In this document: piece by piece, positions 25,999 to 34,091 of the stretch | How positions within the stretch are numbered: position 1 is the stretch's first letter | How the letters are laid out: the number at the start of each line of letters is the position of its first letter | Assembly: GCA_023150835.1 (NCBI GenBank) | Contig: JAKLKB010000005.1 | Span: forward strand, 30,992-94,991 | DNA length: 64,000 bases | From: Myxococcota bacterium | Lineage (GTDB): Bacteria > Myxococcota_C > UBA6777 | Direction: 5' to 3' | Position numbers and translations under genes: made by a program | The notes under the pieces: generated by a model | Databases searched by the model: none | Seen by the model: the letters and a program-made list of their open reading frames with translations, nothing else | Told to the model about the DNA's origin: nothing

Positions 25999-28134
25999 AT
26001 GTGGATTGAACCGCATGATCTGATCGGACGACAAGTCGGAAAGTACCGATTCCTTGAACGCATCGGGCGCGGAGGGATGGCCTTTGTGTACCGAGGAGAA
26101 CACGTCGACATGGCCCAACCCATCGCGATCAAAGTTCTCTTCCAAAAACACAGTCAGTCCCCCGAAAAACGCGCTCGCTTTCATCGCGAAGCCCAACTCC
26201 AATTCCGATTGCGTCATCCCCATCTTGTCCGTAGTTTCGACCTGATCGATGAGCAAGGCATCCTCGGCATCGTCATGGATTGGGTTGATGGATTCGACCT
26301 CGCGACCCACACCGAACAACATGGCGGACGCCTCGGACTCACCGACCTCAAACCCCTGTTTTTCCCAGTCCTTGAAGTCGTCCACTACGCCCACCGCCAA
26401 GGCATCATCCACCGCGACCTCAAACCCGCCAACATCCTCATCGAACACCGCGAAGGACAAACCATCCCCAAAGTCCTTGACTTCGGCATCGCCAAACTTC
26501 TCAACGACACCGAATGGCAAACCGAAGAAGGTGTCCTCCTCGGTACACCCGCTTACCTTGCCCCCGAACAAGCCGAACGCGCCCAAATTGACCACCGCGT
26601 CGATATCTACGCCCTCGGTATCACCTTCTACCAACTCGCCACAGGACAACTCCCCTTCTCTGGAGAAACTGTCCTCGAAGTCCTCCTCGCACACCGCGAC
26701 AAAAATCCACCCCCCATGCGCTTTTGGGATCCCGCCATCCCACCCTCCATCGACTACGTCATCCAAAAAGCCCTCGCCAAAAACCCCAACGAACGCTTTG
26801 AAAACTGCGATGTCTTTGCCGATGCCCTTCAAGCCGCCTACGTCAACGAACACTATCCCTTTGTCTCCTTAAACGCCCGTGCATCCGAATCCATCGCCAG
26901 CACAAAAACCGAAATCTCTCTCTCCCCTCACCTTCGCAACCTCGAACCCTCTGCCTCTTCTTTGCCCGATCCACAACTCTTTCCCCGCCTCGCTGCACTT
27001 GCCAAACATCGCCCACCACCCGACCCATCACCTCAACCCCTCCCCAACCCCCAAAACCCTTCCCCCCTCTCCACCACTTGGAGCCCACCCATCCCTTCTC
27101 CTCTCTTGCTCCCCACCGAAGATACGCCCACCCTCACTCCCCCCAAACCACTCAAAAACACCTTCACTCAGATCACACAGATCTCCCTCGCCGCTTTTTC
27201 CGCACCCCCTCAAACAACCAGCACAACCTCCCGAAACAACAACGCTTTACTGACACCTCACACACCCAGCCACAACGCTTCGCCCATGCCTCGCACACCC
27301 ATGCCTCGCACACCCAGCCACAACGCTTCACCCATGCCTCGCACACCCATGCCTCGCACACCCAGCCACGAAGCCTTACCCACCGTACCCTCCCCAAGCT
27401 ACGACGCTTTGCCCACCGTACCCTCCCCAAGCTACGGCGAGTTGCCCACCGTACCCTCCCCAAGCTACGGCGATTTGCCCACCGTACCCTCCTCCCCAAG
27501 CTACGGCAGCCTCTCTGCCGCCATCACCCCTCCTCACAAGCTCTCTGCTCCACCTCTTTCTTCTCGAATCATCTCACCCACCGATCCAACCGACGTCTCG
27601 CCCCCTCCAAACCATCCGCTCTCACCTCTATCCGAATCTCTCCGTCTTCTCGATCCCAACGACGAGATCGACTCCATGATCCTTCGCCTCTATCAATCCC
27701 CGCCGCCCTCCGATCCACCCACACCCGACCACTCGACACCCATCCCGCCTCTTTCCCCTCCTGCCGACTCGCCGCATCGCCTCGACTTCACGCCAGAACA
27801 ACTCCCCTCCTCTTTTCTTTCTGAGCCGGTCTCTTCCGAGGGTATTGATCGCACAAACAACGCTCCTCTCACCTCCCATCCAAGCACCCGCCTCCCCGCT
27901 CACCCCTCTTTCGACGTGAAGCCTTCGAGGAACCCAACGGGCGCACCGACCCGCCTCCCCGCTCCCCCCTCTTTCGACTCGTCGCTCCCCTCACACACCA
28001 CAGCCCGAAACGCCGTCCCTCCCCAAAAAAACCTCTCCGCCAAACCAGAAGGCTTCGACTTTCGCATCGCACTGTTTTTTGGCCTGCTGATCGGCTTCCT
28101 TCTCTTTCTCGTCGTCCGCTTCTTCCCCCGATAA
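25999..28134 (+). CDS. Tail-anchored Ser/Thr protein kinase
   Basis: A 711-residue Hanks-type kinase. Residues 16-275 hold a complete catalytic domain: glycine loop GRGGMAFVY, ATP lysine in AIKVL (Lys45), catalytic loop HRDLKPANIL (about 139), DFGIAKLL (about 160) and the activation-segment GTPAYLAPEQ. Residues 300-680 are Pro/Ser/Thr-rich and repetitive, with PMPRTP units and four LPTVPSPSY decapeptides. One hydrophobic helix (FFGLLIGFLLFLVVRFF) closes the protein, so the kinase is cytoplasmic and held by a C-terminal anchor with almost no periplasmic sensor. That layout differs from the PEGA kinase at 15104. The stop codon lies within the terminal inverted repeat of the element at 28130. 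The substrate is unknown. Confidence 0.93.
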   Translation: MWIEPHDLIGRQVGKYRFLERIGRGGMAFVYRGEHVDMAQPIAIKVLFQKHSQSPEKRARFHREAQLQFRLRHPHLVRSFDLIDEQGILGIVMDWVDGFDLATHTEQHGGRLGLTDLKPLFFPVLEVVHYAHRQGIIHRDLKPANILIEHREGQTIPKVLDFGIAKLLNDTEWQTEEGVLLGTPAYLAPEQAERAQIDHRVDIYALGITFYQLATGQLPFSGETVLEVLLAHRDKNPPPMRFWDPAIPPSIDYVIQKALAKNPNERFENCDVFADALQAAYVNEHYPFVSLNARASESIASTKTEISLSPHLRNLEPSASSLPDPQLFPRLAALAKHRPPPDPSPQPLPNPQNPSPLSTTWSPPIPSPLLLPTEDTPTLTPPKPLKNTFTQITQISLAAFSAPPQTTSTTSRNNNALLTPHTPSHNASPMPRTPMPRTPSHNASPMPRTPMPRTPSHEALPTVPSPSYDALPTVPSPSYGELPTVPSPSYGDLPTVPSSPSYGSLSAAITPPHKLSAPPLSSRIISPTDPTDVSPPPNHPLSPLSESLRLLDPNDEIDSMILRLYQSPPPSDPPTPDHSTPIPPLSPPADSPHRLDFTPEQLPSSFLSEPVSSEGIDRTNNAPLTSHPSTRLPAHPSFDVKPSRNPTGAPTRLPAPPSFDSSLPSHTTARNAVPPQKNLSAKPEGFDFRIALFFGLLIGFLLFLVVRFFPR
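27261..27512 (+). repeat. Coding tandem repeats in the kinase linker
   Basis: Two arrays abut. The first consists of CCCATGCCTCGCACA units encoding PMPRT with SHNAS. The second has roughly 30-bp units encoding LPTVPSPSY(D/G)-x, four copies from about 27388. Confidence 0.85.
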
Positions 28135-28252
28135 TACGATATCCGCGAGATGTGTTACCGAAGATGGGCGCGGAGATACCCTGTGATTGGGCAGCCACAC
28201 CTGTCCGCCTCTACATCTTTACGATCACACTACAGGCGGATTTCGTATTATC
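28130..28252. repeat. Palindromic repeat family B with 17-bp terminal inverted repeats
   Basis: The left end GATAATACGATATCCGC (28130-28146) and the right end GCGGATTTCGTATTATC (28236-28252) are inverted repeats with one mismatch. The interior GGGCAGCCACACCTGTCCG matches the repeats at 36194 and 61460. The TAA stop of the upstream kinase is at 28132-28134, inside the left end. Confidence 0.85.
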
Positions 28253-28293
28253 CGCCCCTTCCCCCGAGAATCCACCTCTTTCGCACCGAGGGA

Positions 28294-31113
28294 TCAGCCC
28301 GTACTCTTCAAGCCGCCTGCAACGCCACCGATGGTAAGAAATACGTCTCGCATCAATTGCTGTGCTTCCAAAGAATTGGGATCGCCAAGACCGCGCAACT
28401 GCCGCAACAATCGGATCTGCAAAAAATTCAACGGATCGATGTACGGGTTGCGCAGCGCGATCAAACGCTGCAACATCGGTCGATTGTCCAACAGAGTTTT
28501 GTGCTCGCTGACTTGCAACACCCAATGCGTCGACTCATCAAAGGATTCTTTGATATGCGAAAACACCTTGTGCCGGATCTGCGCATCTTCGACCAACATC
28601 GAATAATGCTCCGCGATCCCCATGTCTGCTTTACACAACGAAAGTTCTGCGTTGTTCACAAGACTGTAAAAGAACGGCCAGTCCCGATACATCTCTCGCA
28701 ACAACGCCAACCGCGATGCACTTGACGCAAAACAACGAAACGCTTCGCCGATCCCGTACCATCCCGGCAACGCATGACGCGACTGCATCCAACTAAACAC
28801 CCAAGGAATCGCCCGCAACTGCGCGATCGTCGAAGACGCCGAACGCCTCGCAGGGCGAGAACCCAAACGCAATTGACTCAGTTCGTTGATCGGCGTGGCT
28901 TGGCTCCAATACACCAAAGTGTCGGGATCCTCGTACACAAAGCGCCGATACGCCGCACGCGCCACTTCTGCAAGCTCGTCCATCGCTTCACGCCAAGATG
29001 CCTTCGGAGCCACTTGTTCGGGATGAACAGGGCAACTTGCGATCAACACCGCATGAAGCACTTGTTCCAAGTGCCGCCTTGCCACTTCGGGATGTCCATA
29101 ACGCTGATCGATCACTTCGCCCTGTTCGGTGATCCGGATCCGACCGTTGATGGTGTCGGGTGGCTGCGCCAAGATCCCTTGGTTGGCAGGCCCGCCCCCT
29201 CGGGCGATCGTCCCTCCCCGCCCATGAAACAATGTCAGCGCCACACCATGCGCCCGACAACAACGGGCGATCTCTTCTTGGGCTTTATACAGCTCCCAGT
29301 TCGCCGACACAAAACCCGCGTCCTTGTTGCTGTCCGAATAACCGATCATCACGATCTGCTGCATCCCGCAATCGCGCAAATGTTGCGCATACAACGGATG
29401 TGTAAACATCTCCGTCAAGATCGCTGGTGCCGCCCGAAGATCCGCCACCGTCTCAAACAACGGCGCGATCTTCATCGTCTCCCCACCATCCCGACGCAAG
29501 CTCAATCCCGACCAACGCGCCAACAACAACACGCTCAACAGATCATCCACACCGTTGGTCATGCTGATGATGTACGGCCCCAAGATATCCGCCCCATACA
29601 CATCCACACCCCGACGCAACAACCGAAACAACTCCACCGTATCTTGCGCCTCTTGCGATAAACCCTGAAGCATCGAAAGATCGGGCGGCCAACACCCCAA
29701 CTGCGCCGTCAACCATCCGATCCGCTCCTCCCGCTTCATCTCGCCATAACCTTCGCAGATCCCCATCCGATCAAACAATTCGTTCAATACACTGCGGTTT
29801 GAATCGCTCAACTGTCGGATATCCAGCCGCATCGCTCGCAAGCCAAACCCTTCAGCTTGATGCAAATATCCCCGTAACTCCGCCGAAGACGCCGCATCAA
29901 AACCATGCGCTTCAAGCTGGTGCAACATCTCTCGCAAAGGCTCACTCAACTGTTCGCTCTTGCGCAAATACGGCGACTCTTCTCCTACCTCTCCCAACAA
30001 ACGCGGCTTGATCTTTTCTTTCTTTGCTTCTTCTAGATCTGCCGCCAACAACGCCATCCGCTGCCGAAACGGCTCCTCTGGATAACGTTCCGCGATATAC
30101 ATCGCATATTTCTCAGGCCGCGTACTCCCCGTCAGCGCCGCCACCACCTCCTCCTCCAACCCCAACAACTCCTGCGAAACGCTCATATAACGGTCGAGAT
30201 CCAACGCCGTCTGCCAATGCCGCTCCAACGCACGCCGACGATGCCAACGCAACGCAGAAGCCGTCGTCTCTGCCGTCACGTTTGGGTTCCCGTCTCGATC
30301 TCCCCCGATCCACGAACCAAATGACAAAAACCGCCTTGGGGGTTTCACCGTCGGATAATACCGACGCAATGACGAAAGAAACGCCTCGTACACTTGCGGC
30401 AACACCTGCCACAACGTCGCCTCCAAGTAGTACAACCCCGTCCATACTTCATCCAACACGGTCGGAGCGGTCTTTGCGGCACGTTCTGTCACCCATAACG
30501 TCGTGATCTCCCCGCGTATCCGCTCCAACATCTCCTCGCGCTCGCTCGGCAAGAGATGCCTTACTTCCATCTCCAGCATGGTATTCGCCACTTGCCGCAG
30601 CTTCGCAAGGACGGTTCGACGCTTAGGCTCTGTTGGGTGCGCTGTAAACACCAACTCCACTTCCAGTTCATCCACGATCCGTTGCACTTGCTCTGCGCTC
30701 ACACCGCGATCTCGCAACGTACAAAACGCATCCGCCAACGACTCCCGCAACGGCGTCGGATGGCTCGCCCTTTGACGCCCCCGCAACATCCGAACCCGAT
30801 GATGCTCCTCCGCCAGATTCACCAACTCAAAATGCGCTGTAAACGCCCGCGCAGCCTCGCTTACCTCTCGCGAGGTCAACGTCGCCACACGCTCCATCAA
30901 CGCCTTCTCGGTCTCCTCATGCCTTGTGCGACCTCGCTCCTCGTCCAACCGCCTCCGCCGCGTCAACGCCAAGATCTCATCCAGCCGCCCGACGATCTCC
31001 GCACCTGCGTGCTTTTCCATCGCTACGTGCAACATCCCCGTCAACAACAACACATCCGCCTGAAACGACGACAACTGCTCCCGCGTTAACGCATCCTCCT
31101 CAAACCGCTCCAC
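28294..31113 (-). CDS. ppc: Phosphoenolpyruvate carboxylase
   Basis: A 939-residue PEP carboxylase, which adds bicarbonate to PEP to form oxaloacetate for the TCA cycle. The catalytic signatures are intact: VFTAHPTEPKRRT with the essential His, SFGSWIGGDRDGNPNVT, GYSDSNKDAGFVSANW, and the glycine-rich loop FHGRGGTIARGGGP, followed by QGEVIDQRYG. The C-terminus ends GGLKSTG, close to the usual NTG end. GTG 31113 is preferred, with GGGAGGA 7 bases upstream, over the ATG at 31227, which lacks a ribosome site. A TTGACA/TAGAGT promoter lies about 130 bases upstream, and a divergent GAF-like gene shares this region. The enzyme is full length. Confidence 0.98.
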   Translation of the reverse strand: MERFEEDALTREQLSSFQADVLLLTGMLHVAMEKHAGAEIVGRLDEILALTRRRRLDEERGRTRHEETEKALMERVATLTSREVSEAARAFTAHFELVNLAEEHHRVRMLRGRQRASHPTPLRESLADAFCTLRDRGVSAEQVQRIVDELEVELVFTAHPTEPKRRTVLAKLRQVANTMLEMEVRHLLPSEREEMLERIRGEITTLWVTERAAKTAPTVLDEVWTGLYYLEATLWQVLPQVYEAFLSSLRRYYPTVKPPRRFLSFGSWIGGDRDGNPNVTAETTASALRWHRRRALERHWQTALDLDRYMSVSQELLGLEEEVVAALTGSTRPEKYAMYIAERYPEEPFRQRMALLAADLEEAKKEKIKPRLLGEVGEESPYLRKSEQLSEPLREMLHQLEAHGFDAASSAELRGYLHQAEGFGLRAMRLDIRQLSDSNRSVLNELFDRMGICEGYGEMKREERIGWLTAQLGCWPPDLSMLQGLSQEAQDTVELFRLLRRGVDVYGADILGPYIISMTNGVDDLLSVLLLARWSGLSLRRDGGETMKIAPLFETVADLRAAPAILTEMFTHPLYAQHLRDCGMQQIVMIGYSDSNKDAGFVSANWELYKAQEEIARCCRAHGVALTLFHGRGGTIARGGGPANQGILAQPPDTINGRIRITEQGEVIDQRYGHPEVARRHLEQVLHAVLIASCPVHPEQVAPKASWREAMDELAEVARAAYRRFVYEDPDTLVYWSQATPINELSQLRLGSRPARRSASSTIAQLRAIPWVFSWMQSRHALPGWYGIGEAFRCFASSASRLALLREMYRDWPFFYSLVNNAELSLCKADMGIAEHYSMLVEDAQIRHKVFSHIKESFDESTHWVLQVSEHKTLLDNRPMLQRLIALRNPYIDPLNFLQIRLLRQLRGLGDPNSLEAQQLMRDVFLTIGGVAGGLKSTG

Positions 31114-31245
31114 CTTCCGTTCCTCCCTATCCTTCGTTGAAAACACGCTCTCACGCCAACGATCCTCTCGCCTAACCACACACCGAAACGATCCGCGCAA
31201 ATTTCGTGAACACCTTTGCTCGATCATTCGACAAAGCCACCGAAG

Positions 31246-31275
31246 ACTCTAGCCTCCGACACAAAAATGTGTCAA
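31246..31275 (-). promoter_or_regulatory. Sigma-70 promoter of ppc
   Basis: On the minus strand TTGACA (31275-31270), an 18-base spacer and TAGAGT (31251-31246) precede the chosen ppc start by about 130 bases. Confidence 0.5.
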
Positions 31276-31376
31276 CTTTCCAAGACTCACCGCTGCTCCG
31301 AGCCGAATCGCATCTTTGCACAATACAACACGCTCGGGCGCATCTTTTTTCCTTTCGGACCTTGTAGGAAGACAAC

Positions 31377-31871
31377 ATGTCACAAAGTGCTTTTGATGAA
31401 GCTCGCCAAACTGCCGCCGCCAGCGCCAAACAGATCGCGCAAAAACTCGGGCTGCGCTCGGACGAAGTCTCCATCCTCCTTTGCAGTTCGGATGGTTCTT
31501 CGCTGCGCTTCCTCTACCCTGAAGCTCTCTTCAAAACGGGCATCCGCCTTCCCAACGACCGCAACTCGCTCGCTGGACAGGCCATCTACTACCAAAAACC
31601 ACAACTCCACAACAACATGACCCAAATCAAGCGTATGGCCTTCTTTGAGCGCGTCAAAACAGGCGAAGAATCCCCCACCCCCATCCAAAAAATGCTCACC
31701 CTCCCGATCCTCAACGGAAACAACGTCACCGCCATCGTCCAATGCAGCCGAAAAGCCAAAACCCTCGAAGAAGCCGGCCCCGACTTCACCAAAGACGATA
31801 TCGCCGCACTCGCAGAAGATCTCTTCGAGATCGCCACCCTCCTCCCTCTCCTTCGCCCCACCGACTTTTAA
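31377..31871 (+). CDS. GAF-like domain protein
   Basis: A 164-residue soluble protein starting at ATG 31377 with AGGAAG upstream. The sequence reads like a single GAF domain: an N-terminal helix, then VSILLCSSDGSSLRFLYPE, an RNSLAGQAIYYQKPQLHNN block matching the GAF segment where a ligand-binding loop meets the helix, MLTLPILNGNNVTAIVQCSRK for the last strands, and a closing helix. No effector domain is attached, so it may bind a small ligand or serve as an interaction module. It is divergent from ppc and convergent with the nuclease gene, whose stop lies 13 bases away. The assignment rests on pattern only. Confidence 0.75.
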   Translation: MSQSAFDEARQTAAASAKQIAQKLGLRSDEVSILLCSSDGSSLRFLYPEALFKTGIRLPNDRNSLAGQAIYYQKPQLHNNMTQIKRMAFFERVKTGEESPTPIQKMLTLPILNGNNVTAIVQCSRKAKTLEEAGPDFTKDDIAALAEDLFEIATLLPLLRPTDF

Positions 31872-31884
31872 CCACAAATCCCCG

Positions 31885-32742
31885 TCAATCCGCAGGAATC
31901 GAGCCTTCGCTTTGTGGCTGTGAAGCGGCCACCGTCGTGGGTTCGTCGGGCACTTTCAACGCCATCTGTTGCCACCATTCCGCTTCCAACAATCGCTTGC
32001 GATCAGGGTTTGTGATCCGAGCCAAAAAGCAGTAGCCCGTCTCTTCTTCGAGTACACGCACAGACATCGCGTACGACCACAGATCGGCAGCGCGCACCTC
32101 TTCGTTGGGAAGCACAAACGCAATACAACGATCGTGTTTGTACGAATACACCACCTTATAAAACCGACGTGGTACGGGGATGTCCGACACACGCTGATTG
32201 CGCTCCCCATACAACGGACCCGCCACCACCGCCAGTTTTCCCAGCCCGAGCGTCCACTTGCGCACCAACATCTCCAAACTCCGCCACGCCTGCCGATTGA
32301 GCCTTGGATGCTGGAGCGCAACACAACTCATCGCAAAGGTCTCATCGTTGCTTTCGCGTGAAAAATCCACCGCAGCACTCGGCACCAGATGCCCTTTGTC
32401 GTAACCCGAATTGCGAAACGCATCGGGTTTCACACGATACTTCTCGGGGACCTCAGGATCGGCATAAAAGCGATCTCCTCGATCTGTGTCCACTCCGATC
32501 GAATGGCGCGAGATAATGTACGACACCCACAACGCCGTCTTGCGCTTGAAACAATAACCCGCGCTGTATCCAATCCGATCAAGCACCAGATCGCTCGGAC
32601 AAGGCTCTCCCACCGCTCGGTGATTGCGAAAACGAAACACCCACGTATACGTCCGATGTCGATGCGGCCAGATGTACCGCACAAACAGATGATACAACCC
32701 ACCACCCACCACCGCTGCCAAAAGATGCGTCACGATCCACAC
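31885..32742 (-). CDS. Membrane-anchored NUC1-family DNA/RNA non-specific endonuclease
   Basis: A 285-residue protein starting at GTG 32742, five bases after GGAGGG. Residues 3-25 form an uncleaved signal anchor. The catalytic beta-beta-alpha-metal block reads SGYDKGHLVPSAA: it keeps the general-base His but has Lys where DRGH nucleases have Arg. Further on, SCVALQHPRLNRQAW supplies the conserved Asn (metal ligand in SNxxPQxPxLNxxxW). The family cleaves DNA and RNA in a Mg-dependent way and is usually exported. Here the anchor suggests a periplasmic enzyme for nutrient scavenging or predation. The gene lies 26 bases after the repeat-bearing methyltransferase. Activity with the DKGH variant should be treated as probable only. 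Confidence 0.85.
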   Translation of the reverse strand: MWIVTHLLAAVVGGGLYHLFVRYIWPHRHRTYTWVFRFRNHRAVGEPCPSDLVLDRIGYSAGYCFKRKTALWVSYIISRHSIGVDTDRGDRFYADPEVPEKYRVKPDAFRNSGYDKGHLVPSAAVDFSRESNDETFAMSCVALQHPRLNRQAWRSLEMLVRKWTLGLGKLAVVAGPLYGERNQRVSDIPVPRRFYKVVYSYKHDRCIAFVLPNEEVRAADLWSYAMSVRVLEEETGYCFLARITNPDRKRLLEAEWWQQMALKVPDEPTTVAASQPQSEGSIPAD

Positions 32743-32768
32743 AGCAACCCTCCATCACGAAAATTCGC

Positions 32769-34052
32769 TCAAACAGCCCTTGATGATCGCGGTCGGATCG
32801 CTTGGATCACCAACATCTCATCGCCCTCTTCCCACGGCGTTTTGTGCAGATCACAATAACAACCGCCGATCACAAACCCCACTTCCTCCAACATCGACAC
32901 CAACTGCGCTTGGTGCAGATAACGCTGTGGGATCGCATACACTTGTTCGCTCTCCACACCGTCTTCCGTTGTTCGGTACAGATAATAAGCATCCCAACGC
33001 TGTTCGCTCGGCTCCAAACAACGACCCTCCAAGATATCAACGCATCGCTCGCCCTCATACAACGAAGCCAACGGCTCGAACGTCACCAGCTTTCCGTCCG
33101 CCAAAAAAAAACTCCCTCCCCGCGACCGCTCCCGAACCTCTTCATCCTCCGAGACTTCGGCACTTTCATCGACACCAACGTCCGATGCTTCGGCCCTTTC
33201 AGCATCGTTGTGTTCGCCCGATACTTCGGCCTCTTCAGCGGATGTCTGTTCCTTCGATGCTTCGGCTTCTTCAGCGGATGCTTGTTCCTTCGATACTTCG
33301 GCTTCTTCAGCAGATGTCTGTTCCTTCGATGCTTCGGCTTCTTCAGCAGATGTCTGTTCCTTCGATGCTTCGGCTTCTTCAGCGGATGTCTGTTCCTTCG
33401 ATGCTTCGGCTTCTTCAGCGGATGTCTGTTCCTTCGATGCTTCGGCTTCTTCAGCGGATGTCTGTTCCTTCGATACTTCGGCTTCTTCGGACGAAGCGTC
33501 CAGATCGACTTGATACAGATCGAGCCAAAGTTCGCCCCCTGCGACGAGGTGGTCAAAAGCCCGTTGCAAACAGGCGCGTTGTGCGGACTCGCTGAGTAGC
33601 ACGTACAGGCCATTGTAGGGGATCAGCACCCGATCAAAACGTTGTGGAAGGGAAAATTCGGACATATCGGCAAGGATCAAAGAGGCGCGATCGCGGATCG
33701 CGTCGGGAGCGGAAGAGAGGCGTTGTTGGAGGGCGGCGATCATGTCGGGATGGAGGTCAAGACCTGTCACGCGATGCCCTGCCTCTAAAAGCGGTCGCAT
33801 CACGCGACCCCACCCACAACCCAACTCCAAGACGGTCTCGGCCCCCCGACACACCCGCCGATAAAACGCGATATCTCCTGCGTTTCCTCGGTGCGTGATC
33901 TGATACAGCGAAACATCATACAGATCGGACGAACAGACATCGTGTGGATCGGGCAAAGAGACATCGTGCGGATCGGGCGAAGAGACATCGTGCGGATCGG
34001 GCGAAGAGACATCGTGCGGATCGGGCGAAGAGACACCGTGTGGATCGGACAA
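32769..34052 (-). CDS. SAM-dependent methyltransferase interrupted by long acidic repeats
   Basis: A 427-residue protein starting at TTG 34052, five bases after GGAGG. Residues 1-50 are made of DPHDVSSP-type octapeptides. A class I methyltransferase core follows: VLELGCGWGRVM (motif I), VTGLDLHPDM (post-I), ILADMSEF, RVLIPYNGLYVLL and GGELWLDLY. The fold is then broken by about 110 residues of SKEQTSAEEAEA-type dodecapeptides before the last strands resume (SFFLADGKLVTFEP to the C-terminus). Insertion between strands of a methyltransferase is odd, and the repeats are nearly identical at DNA level. It lies 39 bases downstream of crtI on the same strand, so a carotenoid-linked role is possible but unproven. 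Confidence 0.85.
   Translation of the reverse strand: MSDPHGVSSPDPHDVSSPDPHDVSSPDPHDVSLPDPHDVCSSDLYDVSLYQITHRGNAGDIAFYRRVCRGAETVLELGCGWGRVMRPLLEAGHRVTGLDLHPDMIAALQQRLSSAPDAIRDRASLILADMSEFSLPQRFDRVLIPYNGLYVLLSESAQRACLQRAFDHLVAGGELWLDLYQVDLDASSEEAEVSKEQTSAEEAEASKEQTSAEEAEASKEQTSAEEAEASKEQTSAEEAEASKEQTSAEEAEVSKEQASAEEAEASKEQTSAEEAEVSGEHNDAERAEASDVGVDESAEVSEDEEVRERSRGGSFFLADGKLVTFEPLASLYEGERCVDILEGRCLEPSEQRWDAYYLYRTTEDGVESEQVYAIPQRYLHQAQLVSMLEEVGFVIGGCYCDLHKTPWEEGDEMLVIQAIRPRSSRAV
33205..33490 (-). repeat. 36-bp coding tandem repeat, about seven copies
   Basis: Units of 36 bp (plus-strand form TGTTCCTTCGATGCTTCGGC then TTCTTCAGCAGATG/GGATG) encode SKEQTSAEEAEA inside the methyltransferase. Copies differ by a few bases only. 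Confidence 0.92.
33941..34048 (-). repeat. 24-bp coding tandem repeat
   Basis: Four to five units of GGATCGGGCGAAGAGACATC plus four bases encode DPHDVSSP at the N-terminus of the same methyltransferase. Confidence 0.9.
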
Positions 34053-34091
34053 AACAACCTCCGTCTTGGCCTCCTAGATACCGCGTTGGGG

